The position numbers were made by a program, and so were the translations under genes. 64,000 nt of DNA from UBA2638 sp046293135 (GTDB lineage Bacteria > Pseudomonadota > Alphaproteobacteria > Micavibrionales > Micavibrionaceae), in assembly GCA_046293135.1 (NCBI GenBank), contig JBKBPR010000002.1, forward strand, positions 372,001 to 436,000, written 5' to 3'. Of the stretch, positions 34,707 to 42,940 are shown piece after piece. The notes below the pieces were generated by a model. The model searched no databases, was not told the DNA's origin, and was given only the letters and a program-made list of their open reading frames with translations. Each line of letters opens with the position of its first letter. Position 1 is the stretch's first letter.

Positions 34707-37700
34707 TTATCCTTGGTTAACTTTAATACGAGATGCTGATTCTGCTTTTTGCGCCAGTTTGCTTGTATCAACGATTTCTTGAACAATTTCTTCAATTACA
34801 ACACTAATCATAGCGCCCCTTGAAGAGCCCGACTCACTTCTTGCTAAAACGCGGCGGCGAATCTCGTTACGCGCACTACCCCCCGGGAAGCTTGCTGCAA
34901 GCATTTGTCTGCCGCGGCTTGCACCAAGTTTCAAGTAAACACGATTGCGAATGGCAACATCTTCAGATGAGGTTGAGAGTGCCCAAAGCTCAATAGGTCC
35001 AAGTGTATTGTACAAGTGCTGTTCATAGCGACCATCTGTCGAGCCAAGAACAAACAAGCAGGGCGCACCGATAGATTTCGGGCCTGTCAGCTTTGTACGA
35101 ATAATTTGGCGCGCTGTTTCGGAAAGGCCAAAGCGCTCTTGAACATCGTCAACCGCCTTATCTGAGATAGCTGTACCCAAAACCCATACTCCGGTTGCGA
35201 GGTCGACCATATCTTTATCAAAATCGTCAAGAAGCTGCGAGGTTAAAACGATCTGAACGCCGCGCTTTCGCCCTTCGCGGACGTCACGAATAACCTGCGA
35301 CCGTACAGAATTGGATTTACTGGTACGATGGAATTCGTCATAGCAAAGACGCTTCGGTGACTCTGAAATCTGCTGGAGACTCATTTCATGATATTCCTGA
35401 TAACGTTGCGGAATATGTGTGAGAGCCTCTTTACCCATCCACCATGAGCGTACAAGAGCATGGCGTGCCAACATATACATGATAGCGGTTTGACGGTCTG
35501 CTGTTTCGTCCCCTTGTGGGGCGACATCCATCAAATCAAGAGAACAGATACGCGCATCGGCAATATCAAATTGGGTTACAGAAGAAAGAATGGGATATTC
35601 GCGAATGGCGGAAGTAACCATACGTTCAAAAGCGTTAATGACAGATTCTGAGCTAAACCCGACCGAAGTTTCTTCGAGCAGGGTTCGGATTTGTGGGCGG
35701 CGCGAAGCTGTGATTGAGTCGTTCAGGGTTGGGACGGCATGGCGCTGTGCTAGATTTGCGGTGTGATATTGACCAAGGTCAAACATCTTATCAACAACAT
35801 CCCACCAATAGGGATCAGCAGGCAAATGAATATTAAATTTTTGAATGGCCTCATCAACTTCTGATTCAAGACGCGGTAGATAGGGGCGTGCCTCAGCATT
35901 TGCCATTTTATCATCACGCCAACGAAACATTTCGTCGACAACAAGTCCGGCAAGCTGCTGGATACCGTCATAAGGCTTATCGTATCCTGGGGGCGTACAT
36001 AAAAGCGTAATAAGCTCGACAAGATAGCTGCGCTCATCAGGCAGGGGATAACGACATCCAAGCTGTGTATCAAAGGGATTAATGGCATATTGGTGGGCCA
36101 TTTGTAGCCTGTAATAGGCAACCTCATGCTGACGGTTTAGCGGGAGCGCTTCTTTAATTAGTGAAACCAGACCTGATGAGGACGGCCCAATATCGATAAC
36201 CGCGACATAGGGCAGTTTACTCAAGCCAGGACTAAGAATCGTGCCAAGATTAAGGGTATTTAATAGTACGGATTTACCTGCTCCCGGCTGGGCAAAAATC
36301 AAATCAAACCATGTTGTGGTTAGGTTTGTTCCTGTTTGATATGGCCAGACTTTTCCATCAGGTGTTCTAAATAACATCGACCCTTGCTGGAACGGGCTTG
36401 ATGGACGCTGCCATGGTAGTAGTTTCACGATTTCATACATTGGGGCAACGCCCATGGGGGCAGTGCCTGCGCACATAATGCCCATGGCTGAGGACATCAC
36501 ACATTCAATAGCATCGCCTGAAAATTCGCTGACCTGAGAATAGCCCCAGCTTTCTACGGCTTGAACAAGAACGGAAAGCTGGTCAATAATTGCATCTTTT
36601 TTCTCAACAGGGCACCATGTGGCAAATGAGCAGCGGAATGTAACCACAGGCTCACTTCGTGCCATAGCCTGAAGGCCTTCCAATGAGTATTTAATCTGCT
36701 TGTTAACGGCGTTTGTGGGGCCCATCATCGTAGCGGCAAATGCTCTGAATGTTGTAGCCTCTGCCCCACCGCCTTCTATTAGGAAGGAGATTCTGAAAGG
36801 GATGTCAGCATCCACAAGTCGATTGAGTAAGACTGGAAAAGCCATTGCATCCATGGGACCGAGGGTCATGTCAGCGCCGCCCCACAGCATATTGCCTATT
36901 TTTACAATAGACTGCCCCATGATTTTTGCATCAGCTGCTACAATTTGGTTCGGAAGATTTGGCCATAAAATATCAGAGAGATCGATTTTGCTCGTGGGTA
37001 CTCTTGGCGGGATAGGGTCTCCCGGTAAGCATGGGCGCCAGTTTTCATTTGCGCGATCCGGAAATATATTGCCTCGAACAGTATTTAGGGCATCATGAAC
37101 CTCTAATAGCGTTGTACTAATTCCAAGCTCTTGTAGGGCTGAGCTAATAGATGAGATAAAACTTTTATGGCGTGTTCTGAGCGGATCTAGTGCCGCAAGG
37201 GGGTACTGGGCTTCTGAAGAGGTTGGCCAATCTTTTGCCCGCTCCTGTGCGTCTTTTTTAGAGCGCTCGTTTTCGCTTTTTGTAAGTACAGATGGCCTTG
37301 TCCATAGAACGAAATAACACTCTTCATGTGTAAGAAAACGCTCTAGATGGTTAATTCTTTCGTCAAAAAGGTCATCCATTTCTAGCCCGCAGCTCATAGC
37401 TGTAATACGGCTAGGACGGATAAGGCTTTCCAATTCTCTACGGATTCTGTTTGGATCGCGCGCAAAATAAACTTGCATGGCATGACCCTGACGGTCAAAA
37501 CGCGCACCGACTTTGATGGTCGCGGCTTCAATAATCTTTTTATATTCTTCATCGCCAATAATCTGCTTGCTGCCATGCACTTTTATGTAGCTGATAAGCG
37601 AGCCATCAATAGATACAAGGGTGTTTTCGTTATCTGAGGTTTCAAGATTTATTAAGGATGCAATTGATTGCTTGAATCCTTTTTGAAACGGCAAGACAAA

Positions 37701-37718
37701 CTTTTTAAGAAAATCCAT
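34707..37718 (-). CDS. dotO: Type IVB secretion ATPase DotO (IcmB / TraU-like)
   Basis: VirB4-related cytoplasmic ATPase that energises apparatus assembly or transport. The 1003 residues match Legionella DotO (about 1009). Walker A is GAGKS at about 479-483 within IFAQPGAGKSVLLNT, and the acidic Walker B, CYDEFHR, is near residue 793. ERSYLVELITLLCTPPGYDKPYDG and KRGVQIVLTSQLLDDFDKDM are further family-type blocks. It follows dotN (icmJ) on the same strand, the Legionella gene order. Confidence 0.93.
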   Translation of the reverse strand: MDFLKKFVLPFQKGFKQSIASLINLETSDNENTLVSIDGSLISYIKVHGSKQIIGDEEYKKIIEAATIKVGARFDRQGHAMQVYFARDPNRIRRELESLIRPSRITAMSCGLEMDDLFDERINHLERFLTHEECYFVLWTRPSVLTKSENERSKKDAQERAKDWPTSSEAQYPLAALDPLRTRHKSFISSISSALQELGISTTLLEVHDALNTVRGNIFPDRANENWRPCLPGDPIPPRVPTSKIDLSDILWPNLPNQIVAADAKIMGQSIVKIGNMLWGGADMTLGPMDAMAFPVLLNRLVDADIPFRISFLIEGGGAEATTFRAFAATMMGPTNAVNKQIKYSLEGLQAMARSEPVVTFRCSFATWCPVEKKDAIIDQLSVLVQAVESWGYSQVSEFSGDAIECVMSSAMGIMCAGTAPMGVAPMYEIVKLLPWQRPSSPFQQGSMLFRTPDGKVWPYQTGTNLTTTWFDLIFAQPGAGKSVLLNTLNLGTILSPGLSKLPYVAVIDIGPSSSGLVSLIKEALPLNRQHEVAYYRLQMAHQYAINPFDTQLGCRYPLPDERSYLVELITLLCTPPGYDKPYDGIQQLAGLVVDEMFRWRDDKMANAEARPYLPRLESEVDEAIQKFNIHLPADPYWWDVVDKMFDLGQYHTANLAQRHAVPTLNDSITASRRPQIRTLLEETSVGFSSESVINAFERMVTSAIREYPILSSVTQFDIADARICSLDLMDVAPQGDETADRQTAIMYMLARHALVRSWWMGKEALTHIPQRYQEYHEMSLQQISESPKRLCYDEFHRTSKSNSVRSQVIRDVREGRKRGVQIVLTSQLLDDFDKDMVDLATGVWVLGTAISDKAVDDVQERFGLSETARQIIRTKLTGPKSIGAPCLFVLGSTDGRYEQHLYNTLGPIELWALSTSSEDVAIRNRVYLKLGASRGRQMLAASFPGGSARNEIRRRVLARSESGSSRGAMISVVIEEIVQEIVDTSKLAQKAESASRIKVNQG

Positions 37719-37835
37719 TTTTCACAAGCATAGAAGAAGGTTTTATATCAAAAGATATCTTCTAACATAGCATATATAAAGTCTAGCAGAAATTAATATA
37801 TTAGCTTTCTTGTGTGAGTTAAGCCTTAAAGAGGG

Positions 37836-38555
37836 CTATTTTGATTTTTCTATAGATTGATATAGCCCAATCCATTGTGGTGGGGTTTTTCCTCCGAAAG
37901 GCCCTGATTTTGAACGCCAGTATGCTAAGATTTGCGGGAATTGATTAAACTCCAGATCGGCTTCTTTTATAATTCTTCTGTCTAGGGGCAAGAGTCTAAT
38001 GCCTGAGAGCTTTTTGTCACGTATATGGTAATGTTTCTCGCCTAAGTAATCTCTCAAAACTTCAGATAATATATATGGATCATCTGTACCAAGGCGGTTT
38101 TTGACCTCATCGCGCCGTGCCATTAGTATATCAAGTGTTTTTCTGGCAGCTTCAGCCATAGGCCCCTGTGATATACGGGCAACATATATTGCTCTGGCAA
38201 TATGGCTCAGGCGCTCTTGTGTAATTTCAGGCAGCCATATTAAGACGCCCGAGCGCATAACGCTGACTTTTTCCAAGTTAAAGCACTGATGACAAAAAAT
38301 ACAAAGTGTGGCTAAATTTGTTTCACGCAGATCATTTTTATTATTATTAAGGTGGTGAATTTCCTGATATTTCTGAGATGTAAAGCCACAAGCGCGACAG
38401 CAATGATTGTCACGCTCGAAAATTTTTTGTTTTAAATCATTGGATATTTTTGAAGAGGACTCAGAAGAGCCGGATGTGTGTCCGGCTCTTTGATGACTTA
38501 GCTTGTCCTTCCCAATAGGCCTTGAGATGCCCAATATAACGGGTAGTGTGTTCAT
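37836..38555 (-). CDS. dotN: DotN (IcmJ)-like zinc-binding coupling-complex protein
   Basis: Component of the DotL/M/N coupling complex. The HNH-like core FERDNHCCRACGF..EIHHLNNNKND..LCIFCHQCF gives C52, C53, C56 and C85, C88, C91 with H67-H68, like the IcmJ zinc site, followed by VLIWLPEITQERL, which fits IcmJ. Length is 239 against about 208 in Legionella. The extra 40 N-terminal residues derive from a stretch also present as a duplicate farther upstream and contain a strong hairpin, so the true start is uncertain. No alternative ATG, GTG or TTG in frame exists between residue 8 and the HNH core. Confidence 0.85.
   Translation of the reverse strand: MNTLPVILGISRPIGKDKLSHQRAGHTSGSSESSSKISNDLKQKIFERDNHCCRACGFTSQKYQEIHHLNNNKNDLRETNLATLCIFCHQCFNLEKVSVMRSGVLIWLPEITQERLSHIARAIYVARISQGPMAEAARKTLDILMARRDEVKNRLGTDDPYILSEVLRDYLGEKHYHIRDKKLSGIRLLPLDRRIIKEADLEFNQFPQILAYWRSKSGPFGGKTPPQWIGLYQSIEKSK
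38465..38490. promoter_or_regulatory. 10-bp-stem hairpin inside the 5' region of dotN
   Basis: AAGAGCCGGA and TCCGGCTCTT flank a 6-base loop. Read on the minus strand it is followed by CTGAGTCC, with no T-run, so termination would be weak. It falls in codons about 22-31 of the dotN frame and may reduce or time dotN-dotO expression. Confidence 0.5.
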
Positions 38556-38557
38556 TA

Positions 38558-38950
38558 TTATACGTTGAACTTGACTTTGTTAAGCTTTGCAGCGTTGGCG
38601 TTGGCACCTTCACCAATGGTTTCGAACATTGATTCAAACACGATTGGAAGTGCGAAAAGTGCGCCACCGGCAGCCAGACGAATTGCACCGTCTTTCAATG
38701 GCGTCTGTGATGGGTTTTCAACGTGATCTTTGATTTTCATGATTCCGAGAACCCCAAGCAGAATACCAAACATATAGGCAAGACCTGTTAAAAGGCCCGG
38801 CAAGCTGGCGATAGATCCGATAATATTTTCGCCAATTGTACTGAAATTGTTGGCCGCGCCAGCGGCGGCAGCTTGTGCTTGGGATGCAGAAAGCATTCCA
38901 ACCGTAAAAGCGGCTCCAACGCTGTAATAGTGTTTTCTAATTTTAAGCAT
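38558..38950 (-). CDS. DotP (IcmD)-like small membrane protein, copy A
   Basis: A 130-residue protein with a signal peptide cut near SQAQA|AA and two hydrophobic segments, LPGLLTGLAYMFGILLGVLG and LAAGGALFALPIVFESMF, joined by MKIKDHVENPSQTPLKDGAIR. Size and place before icmJ-icmB match IcmD (DotP, about 132 residues). AGGAG lies 10 bases before ATG 38950; TTG three codons upstream is less likely. It differs from copy B mainly by an AAAGA insertion in the signal-peptide junction. Stop is 2 bases before the dotN ATG. Confidence 0.85.
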   Translation of the reverse strand: MLKIRKHYYSVGAAFTVGMLSASQAQAAAAGAANNFSTIGENIIGSIASLPGLLTGLAYMFGILLGVLGIMKIKDHVENPSQTPLKDGAIRLAAGGALFALPIVFESMFETIGEGANANAAKLNKVKFNV

Positions 38951-39055
38951 GATAGTCAATCTCCTAAAGAATTTTATATTTACTCACTAATTATAGCTTA
39001 TCATAGTTTTTGAGAATTTGCAAACTTTTGCCATATTTCTGCCATATTTATTATT

Positions 39056-39067
39056 GGGGGGGGGGGG
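39056..39067. repeat. Twelve-base G homopolymer
   Basis: A run of 12 G (C on the transcribed strand) lies just upstream of copy A's promoter region, at the edge of the duplication. Such tracts slip during replication and can alter expression; assembly artefact is also possible. Confidence 0.6.
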
Positions 39068-39077
39068 CTATAATTTA

Positions 39078-39105
39078 AAAGAGCCGGATGTGTGTCCGGC
39101 TCTTT
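39078..39105 (-). terminator. Hairpin terminator after icmD copy B
   Basis: AAAGAGCCGGA pairs with TCCGGCTCTTT across a 6-base loop, and on the minus strand it is followed by TTAAATT, so it resembles a Rho-independent terminator. It may isolate copy B from the rest of the operon. Confidence 0.6.
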
Positions 39106-39646
39106 GATGACTTGGCTTGTCCTTCCCAATGGGCCTTGAGATGCCCAATAATGGGTAGAGTGTTCATTATTCTACGTTGAACTTGACTTTGTTAAGCTTT
39201 GCAGCGCTGGCGTTGGCACCTTCACCAATGGTTTCGAACATTGATTCAAACACGATTGGAAGTGCGAAAAGCGCACCACCGGCAGCCAGGCGAATTGCAC
39301 CGTCTTTCAATGGCGTCTGTGATGGGTTTTCAACGTGATCTTTGATTTTCATGATCCCGAGAACCCCAAGCAGAATACCGAACATATAGGCAAGACCTGT
39401 TAAAAGGCCCGGCAAGCTGGCGATAGATCCGATAATATTGCTACCGATTGTACTGAAATTGTTGGCAGCTTGCGCTTGGGATGCAGAGAGCATTCCAACC
39501 GTCAAGGCGGCTCCAACGCTGTAATAGTGTCTTTTAATGTTAAACATGATAGTCAGTCTCCTAAAGAATTTATATTCACTCACTAATTATAATCTATCAT
39601 AATTTTTGAGAATTTGCAAATTTTTGCCACATTTCTGCCATATTTA
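39079..39646. repeat. Segmental duplication copy B (icmD plus icmJ 5' relic)
   Basis: Copy of 38465-39050. Downstream of the icmD stop it retains ATG AAC ACT CTA CCC, matching the start of icmJ, but a 2-base indel shifts the frame and it ends after 30 codons at 39074. It is therefore a relic of an icmJ start, not a gene. Confidence 0.85.
39167..39547 (-). CDS. DotP (IcmD)-like small membrane protein, copy B
   Basis: A 126-residue near-duplicate of the 38558-38950 product, with the same signal peptide, two hydrophobic helices and KIKDHVENPSQTPLKDG loop. Substitutions include LKIRK to FNIKR at the N-terminus and a shortened signal/mature junction. AGGAG lies 10 bases before ATG 39547. Its own -10-like TATAAT lies at about 39592-39587 on the minus strand, as in copy A. 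It follows the large DotE-like gene with about 120 bases between. Confidence 0.85.
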   Translation of the reverse strand: MFNIKRHYYSVGAALTVGMLSASQAQAANNFSTIGSNIIGSIASLPGLLTGLAYMFGILLGVLGIMKIKDHVENPSQTPLKDGAIRLAAGGALFALPIVFESMFETIGEGANASAAKLNKVKFNVE

Positions 39647-39669
39647 ATGTGGCGATATGCAGATAAATA

Positions 39670-41319
39670 TTACGAAGTGAAGCCAATACCAATGGTGGTG
39701 ATGTTCAGGGTTGTTTGAACCGAGCTTAAAAGTGGCCCCAGATTAATTGCGAGCGCGCCACCGAGAATATGTGTTGCGCCCGCCATCATAGAGGCCTGGG
39801 AGTTTCCTTCGGCAACAGACCTAAGGATGAACCAACCGCGAATAAAGCTAAGTATGCCTATAATCAGCATAAATTGCAAAATAGCGGTAATCACATTCTC
39901 AACATGCTGAACTTCTGCCTCTGTCATGCCTTCAGTGTATCGAAGAGCCGCATTTGATGCTGGACCGTCATAAATACTTCTGGTGACGACCATAATGATT
40001 TGGTTATAAGAAATAAGCACAGCGCCAATTATAAAGGTCGATAAGGTCCCGAGTCCGCCAGGGCCCCGCGCGCCGTCTTGCGCGCTCTTCATAATCCGGG
40101 TAATTCCGATCATGATAAACACAAGACCAGCAATAAAGGCAAAGTGACCAAAAAGAACATGTATTGGAGCCATAATATTTTGGACAAAGCAGCTCATGGC
40201 AGTATCTAATGCCCGATCTGCGGTTCCGGAGCAATCAATTGAGCTGTTCCATGTGTATCCAAGAGATGATGCACCCGCAAAGGCGTCGCCCCCGATTATG
40301 GAGTTATTTAAGGCGCCAGCAATATAGGGCATGGCAAAAAAGCCGCCTGCAACAATAAGTCGACTTACACCTTCCCAAATGGCAACTTGTTGGGGGTTAA
40401 GAACGTGATCGCGAATTTTTAAGAGCGCCCAGACACCTATAACAAGGCCAAAAAGATAGCACAAAGCAGTTAGAAAAGCAGGGGTTGCGCCTGTTCTTTG
40501 TACAAGGTTACACATTGTTGCTCCTAGCGTGCCATCGGCAGCGCTAGCGCATGTCGCGAAGCCGTCTCCGGCAAAGCCAGAGGCAAGATATGTACCCGCC
40601 GTCGGCATAATTGTACCGATTGTTCCGCCGACAGTTGATCCGTCTCCTAAAAAGGCGTTTTGTGCAGCGAGGTATACGGTTGGAATAGCAAACATTGCTC
40701 CACCGATCAGAAGCCGGATGACACCTTCTTTAAGTTCGACACGATCCGGATTTTCTATATGGTCACGAATTTTTAAAACACCCAATACACAGCTTAACAA
40801 GCCCAATAAGTATGCAACACCCGTAACAATTCCGGGCACACCCTGTATGCTTAATACGATGTTTTGTAAAGTCTCATTAATAGCATCACCACCGGTAGGA
40901 GTTTCAGTGATGCCGCCAAGGTTCGATGTAAAGGCGGAAACAGCGGCGCTAAATCCGAAAGTTGTTGTTGGGTCGCCGATGGTTCTTGTTGCTGCCTCCA
41001 GCACAATTGGCAAAGCCAAAAGCGCCCCACCAGCAAAAAATCGAATGATTGCAACTCTTATAGGTGTCTGTGATGGGTTTTCAACGTGATCCTTAAGCTT
41101 AAGAATTCCTGTAACACCAAGCACCAAAGCAAAAATATAGCATAGGCCTGTGATAAGTCCGGGAAGCAGTTCAACGGATGTAGTCGCATTTTGAGCGACG
41201 GTTGTTATGGTGGCGGCAGCAAATGCGGGGGAAATGAATGATAAAAAAGACAAAGATATAAATATACCAGTGTACAAGAAGTGAATTTTATTATTATTTT
41301 TCATGTTCATGCCCGCCAT
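39670..41319 (-). CDS. Large DotE/DotP-family membrane protein with three IcmD-like units and a C-terminal domain
   Basis: The 549-residue protein begins with a signal peptide. It then has three units, each with helix, LK(I/L)(K/R)DH(V/I)xNP loop and second helix: about residues 35-115 (ILKLKDHVENPSQ), 145-225 (VLKIRDHIENPDR) and 270-350 (LLKIRDHVLNPQQ). Unit 1 shares RDH-loop sequence with the free-standing icmD copies. The last 180 residues hold four hydrophobic segments with an ARGPGGLGTLSTFIIGAVLISYNQI loop, likely IcmC/DotE-like. Its position matches icmC between icmG and icmD, but IcmC in Legionella is only about 194 residues. ATGs at 41319, 41310 and 41304 are all possible. Confidence 0.8.
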   Translation of the reverse strand: MAGMNMKNNNKIHFLYTGIFISLSFLSFISPAFAAATITTVAQNATTSVELLPGLITGLCYIFALVLGVTGILKLKDHVENPSQTPIRVAIIRFFAGGALLALPIVLEAATRTIGDPTTTFGFSAAVSAFTSNLGGITETPTGGDAINETLQNIVLSIQGVPGIVTGVAYLLGLLSCVLGVLKIRDHIENPDRVELKEGVIRLLIGGAMFAIPTVYLAAQNAFLGDGSTVGGTIGTIMPTAGTYLASGFAGDGFATCASAADGTLGATMCNLVQRTGATPAFLTALCYLFGLVIGVWALLKIRDHVLNPQQVAIWEGVSRLIVAGGFFAMPYIAGALNNSIIGGDAFAGASSLGYTWNSSIDCSGTADRALDTAMSCFVQNIMAPIHVLFGHFAFIAGLVFIMIGITRIMKSAQDGARGPGGLGTLSTFIIGAVLISYNQIIMVVTRSIYDGPASNAALRYTEGMTEAEVQHVENVITAILQFMLIIGILSFIRGWFILRSVAEGNSQASMMAGATHILGGALAINLGPLLSSVQTTLNITTIGIGFTS

Positions 41320-41447
41320 AGAATTATGAAAGATATTTTATCAGATAAATTGTTATCTACAAAAAATAAAAAATTTATCTAAAATACTTTTCTACTGTCT
41401 AATTATGAACAATAAAGGTAAAGAGTTTATTAATTTTTTATATCTAC

Positions 41448-42845
41448 CTATTGATTAATTTGCCCTCTAGTTCCTTTTACAATCCAGCGACCGGTGGCAT
41501 TTGATATTTCTGTTATACGGCCTACTCCACTAAGGGTACTGCCAACTTCGACCATAATGACATCATTAGAGTCAGCGCGCGCAACATAAGCTCTACCGGG
41601 CTGTGCGGAGCGAAGCTGCCACGTTGTTCCTGATGTTTGAGATTGTGCGGAGCGTGTTACTGGTTGTGTGCTCTGCTGCGACGGAACGTTCGGCTTTGAT
41701 GCAATAGAGGCAGGTGGAGTTATCGTAGCGGTATTCTGGGTTTGTGTATTTGTGGCAGTAGATTCAGGTTTTTGGCTGATACTACTCTGAGCTTCATTTT
41801 TCGCGGCAGCCTCACGCTCTTTCACTTCCTTTTCAAGACTAGCAACTTTTTGCTCTTTTTCTGATAACAATGTTTCTTGGGATGCGATTTTTTCTTGTAG
41901 TGCGTTAATTTGATCGTTTAGCTGAGCAATGGCGCTATCTTTAGAAGACAGGCTACGCTCTAGTGATGAAATTTGATTTTGAAGTTCAAGTGCATCAGGG
42001 CCTGGTGCATCTGTAACTAAGTTGCCTTCATCGCTGCCGTGCAAAAGGCTGTCATGAGAGCTATCTATTACAGATGCTATGGGCTCAACACCAAGTGAAT
42101 CATCTACTAGGCTCACAGGGTCGTCCGCTTGCAAGTCCAATGACAGCGAAATATCTTCTTCAAGATTGCTCTCATCTGGCGTTGCTTGTATGCCCATGTC
42201 CTGTAAATCAGGCTCTGCTTCAGAAAGCATAAGGTCATTAAGCCCAATGTCTTCAAGGGGAAGGGTATCTGAAGTTTCTGTATTTTGAAGCTCAATCTCT
42301 TGAAGCCCAACCTCTTCAAGAGATTGCTCTGGAAAAGGTGTGAGCGGCTGGCTGGCTAGATCCAATTCTGGCTCTGGCATAGTGCTGTCATGATGATATA
42401 TAAGCTCCTCTTCGGGAGTATTGGGGTCAAAAACTGGACTATCACCATCATAATTCTGAGTCAGCTCAGTACTCTCAATACTTTCCTCAACAGGTATTAG
42501 GCTTATTTCACTTTCTTGTTGAGCCAAAAGATAGGCATCTTGTATGTCTTGATTGGAGTTAGATAGGCCTCCGAATTGTGTCAAATAAATAAATCCGCCG
42601 CCGCCAAGCAGCACGACGCCCGCTAAAGCTGGCAGTATAAGTTTTGAGGAAGACTTTGATGATGTCTTGGAAGACTTTTTTGCAGTTAGGCTCGGTGCTT
42701 CGTTCTCTTCAGCCCAATCGTTATCGTCTAGATCTGCAAAATCTTGCTCTCCTATGATTTCTGAATCATTAAAATCTTGATCGAGAAGATCGTCATCAAA
42801 ATCAAGGTCATCGAATTCATTTTTTTGATCATTTTGATCTTGCAT
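41448..42845 (-). CDS. DotF (IcmG / TraP-like) inner-membrane protein
   Basis: A 465-residue bitopic protein. The N-terminal 65 residues are very acidic (DDLDFDDDLLDQDFN), followed by a Ser/Lys cluster, one membrane helix at about 70-92 and an acidic, Glu/Leu-rich linker. A coiled coil spans about 290-345 (LERSLSSKDSAIAQLNDQI). The C-terminal 60 residues form a small domain with AQPGRAYVARADSNDVIMVEVG. That domain and the place between dotG and dotE-like genes support DotF. Legionella IcmG is about 269 residues, so the linker is greatly expanded. Confidence 0.75.
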   Translation of the reverse strand: MQDQNDQKNEFDDLDFDDDLLDQDFNDSEIIGEQDFADLDDNDWAEENEAPSLTAKKSSKTSSKSSSKLILPALAGVVLLGGGGFIYLTQFGGLSNSNQDIQDAYLLAQQESEISLIPVEESIESTELTQNYDGDSPVFDPNTPEEELIYHHDSTMPEPELDLASQPLTPFPEQSLEEVGLQEIELQNTETSDTLPLEDIGLNDLMLSEAEPDLQDMGIQATPDESNLEEDISLSLDLQADDPVSLVDDSLGVEPIASVIDSSHDSLLHGSDEGNLVTDAPGPDALELQNQISSLERSLSSKDSAIAQLNDQINALQEKIASQETLLSEKEQKVASLEKEVKEREAAAKNEAQSSISQKPESTATNTQTQNTATITPPASIASKPNVPSQQSTQPVTRSAQSQTSGTTWQLRSAQPGRAYVARADSNDVIMVEVGSTLSGVGRITEISNATGRWIVKGTRGQINQ

Positions 42846-42940
42846 GTAGGACTCTCTTAAATTCTTCTGTTTGAATTAAGTTTTAATAATGAAAAAAGCT
42901 ATCATAAATATTTACGATTAGAAAGTAAGTCATTTTAAAA

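Larger units (their letters stand above)
38465..39050. repeat. Segmental duplication copy A (icmD plus icmJ 5' end)
   Basis: This stretch is nearly identical to 39079-39646, offset 614 falling to about 596 bases through small indels. It covers the hairpin, the first 90 bases of the icmJ frame, the whole icmD gene and its upstream region as far as GCCATATTTA (39041-39050). Confidence 0.85.

Noticed and set aside
38461..38688. 75-residue ORF overlapping icmD copy A and the icmJ start
   Set aside because: Composed of the icmD 3' end read out of frame and the duplicated icmJ-start segment; no independent evidence.
39056..39067. G tract as a CRISPR or direct-repeat component
   Set aside because: Single homopolymer with no spacer-repeat pattern around it; no CRISPR array or cas gene was seen in the window.
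39077..39166. Thirty-codon reading frame after icmD copy B
   Set aside because: It is the frame-shifted duplicate of the icmJ 5' end, ending at a TAA just past the hairpin; treated as a relic within the repeat.
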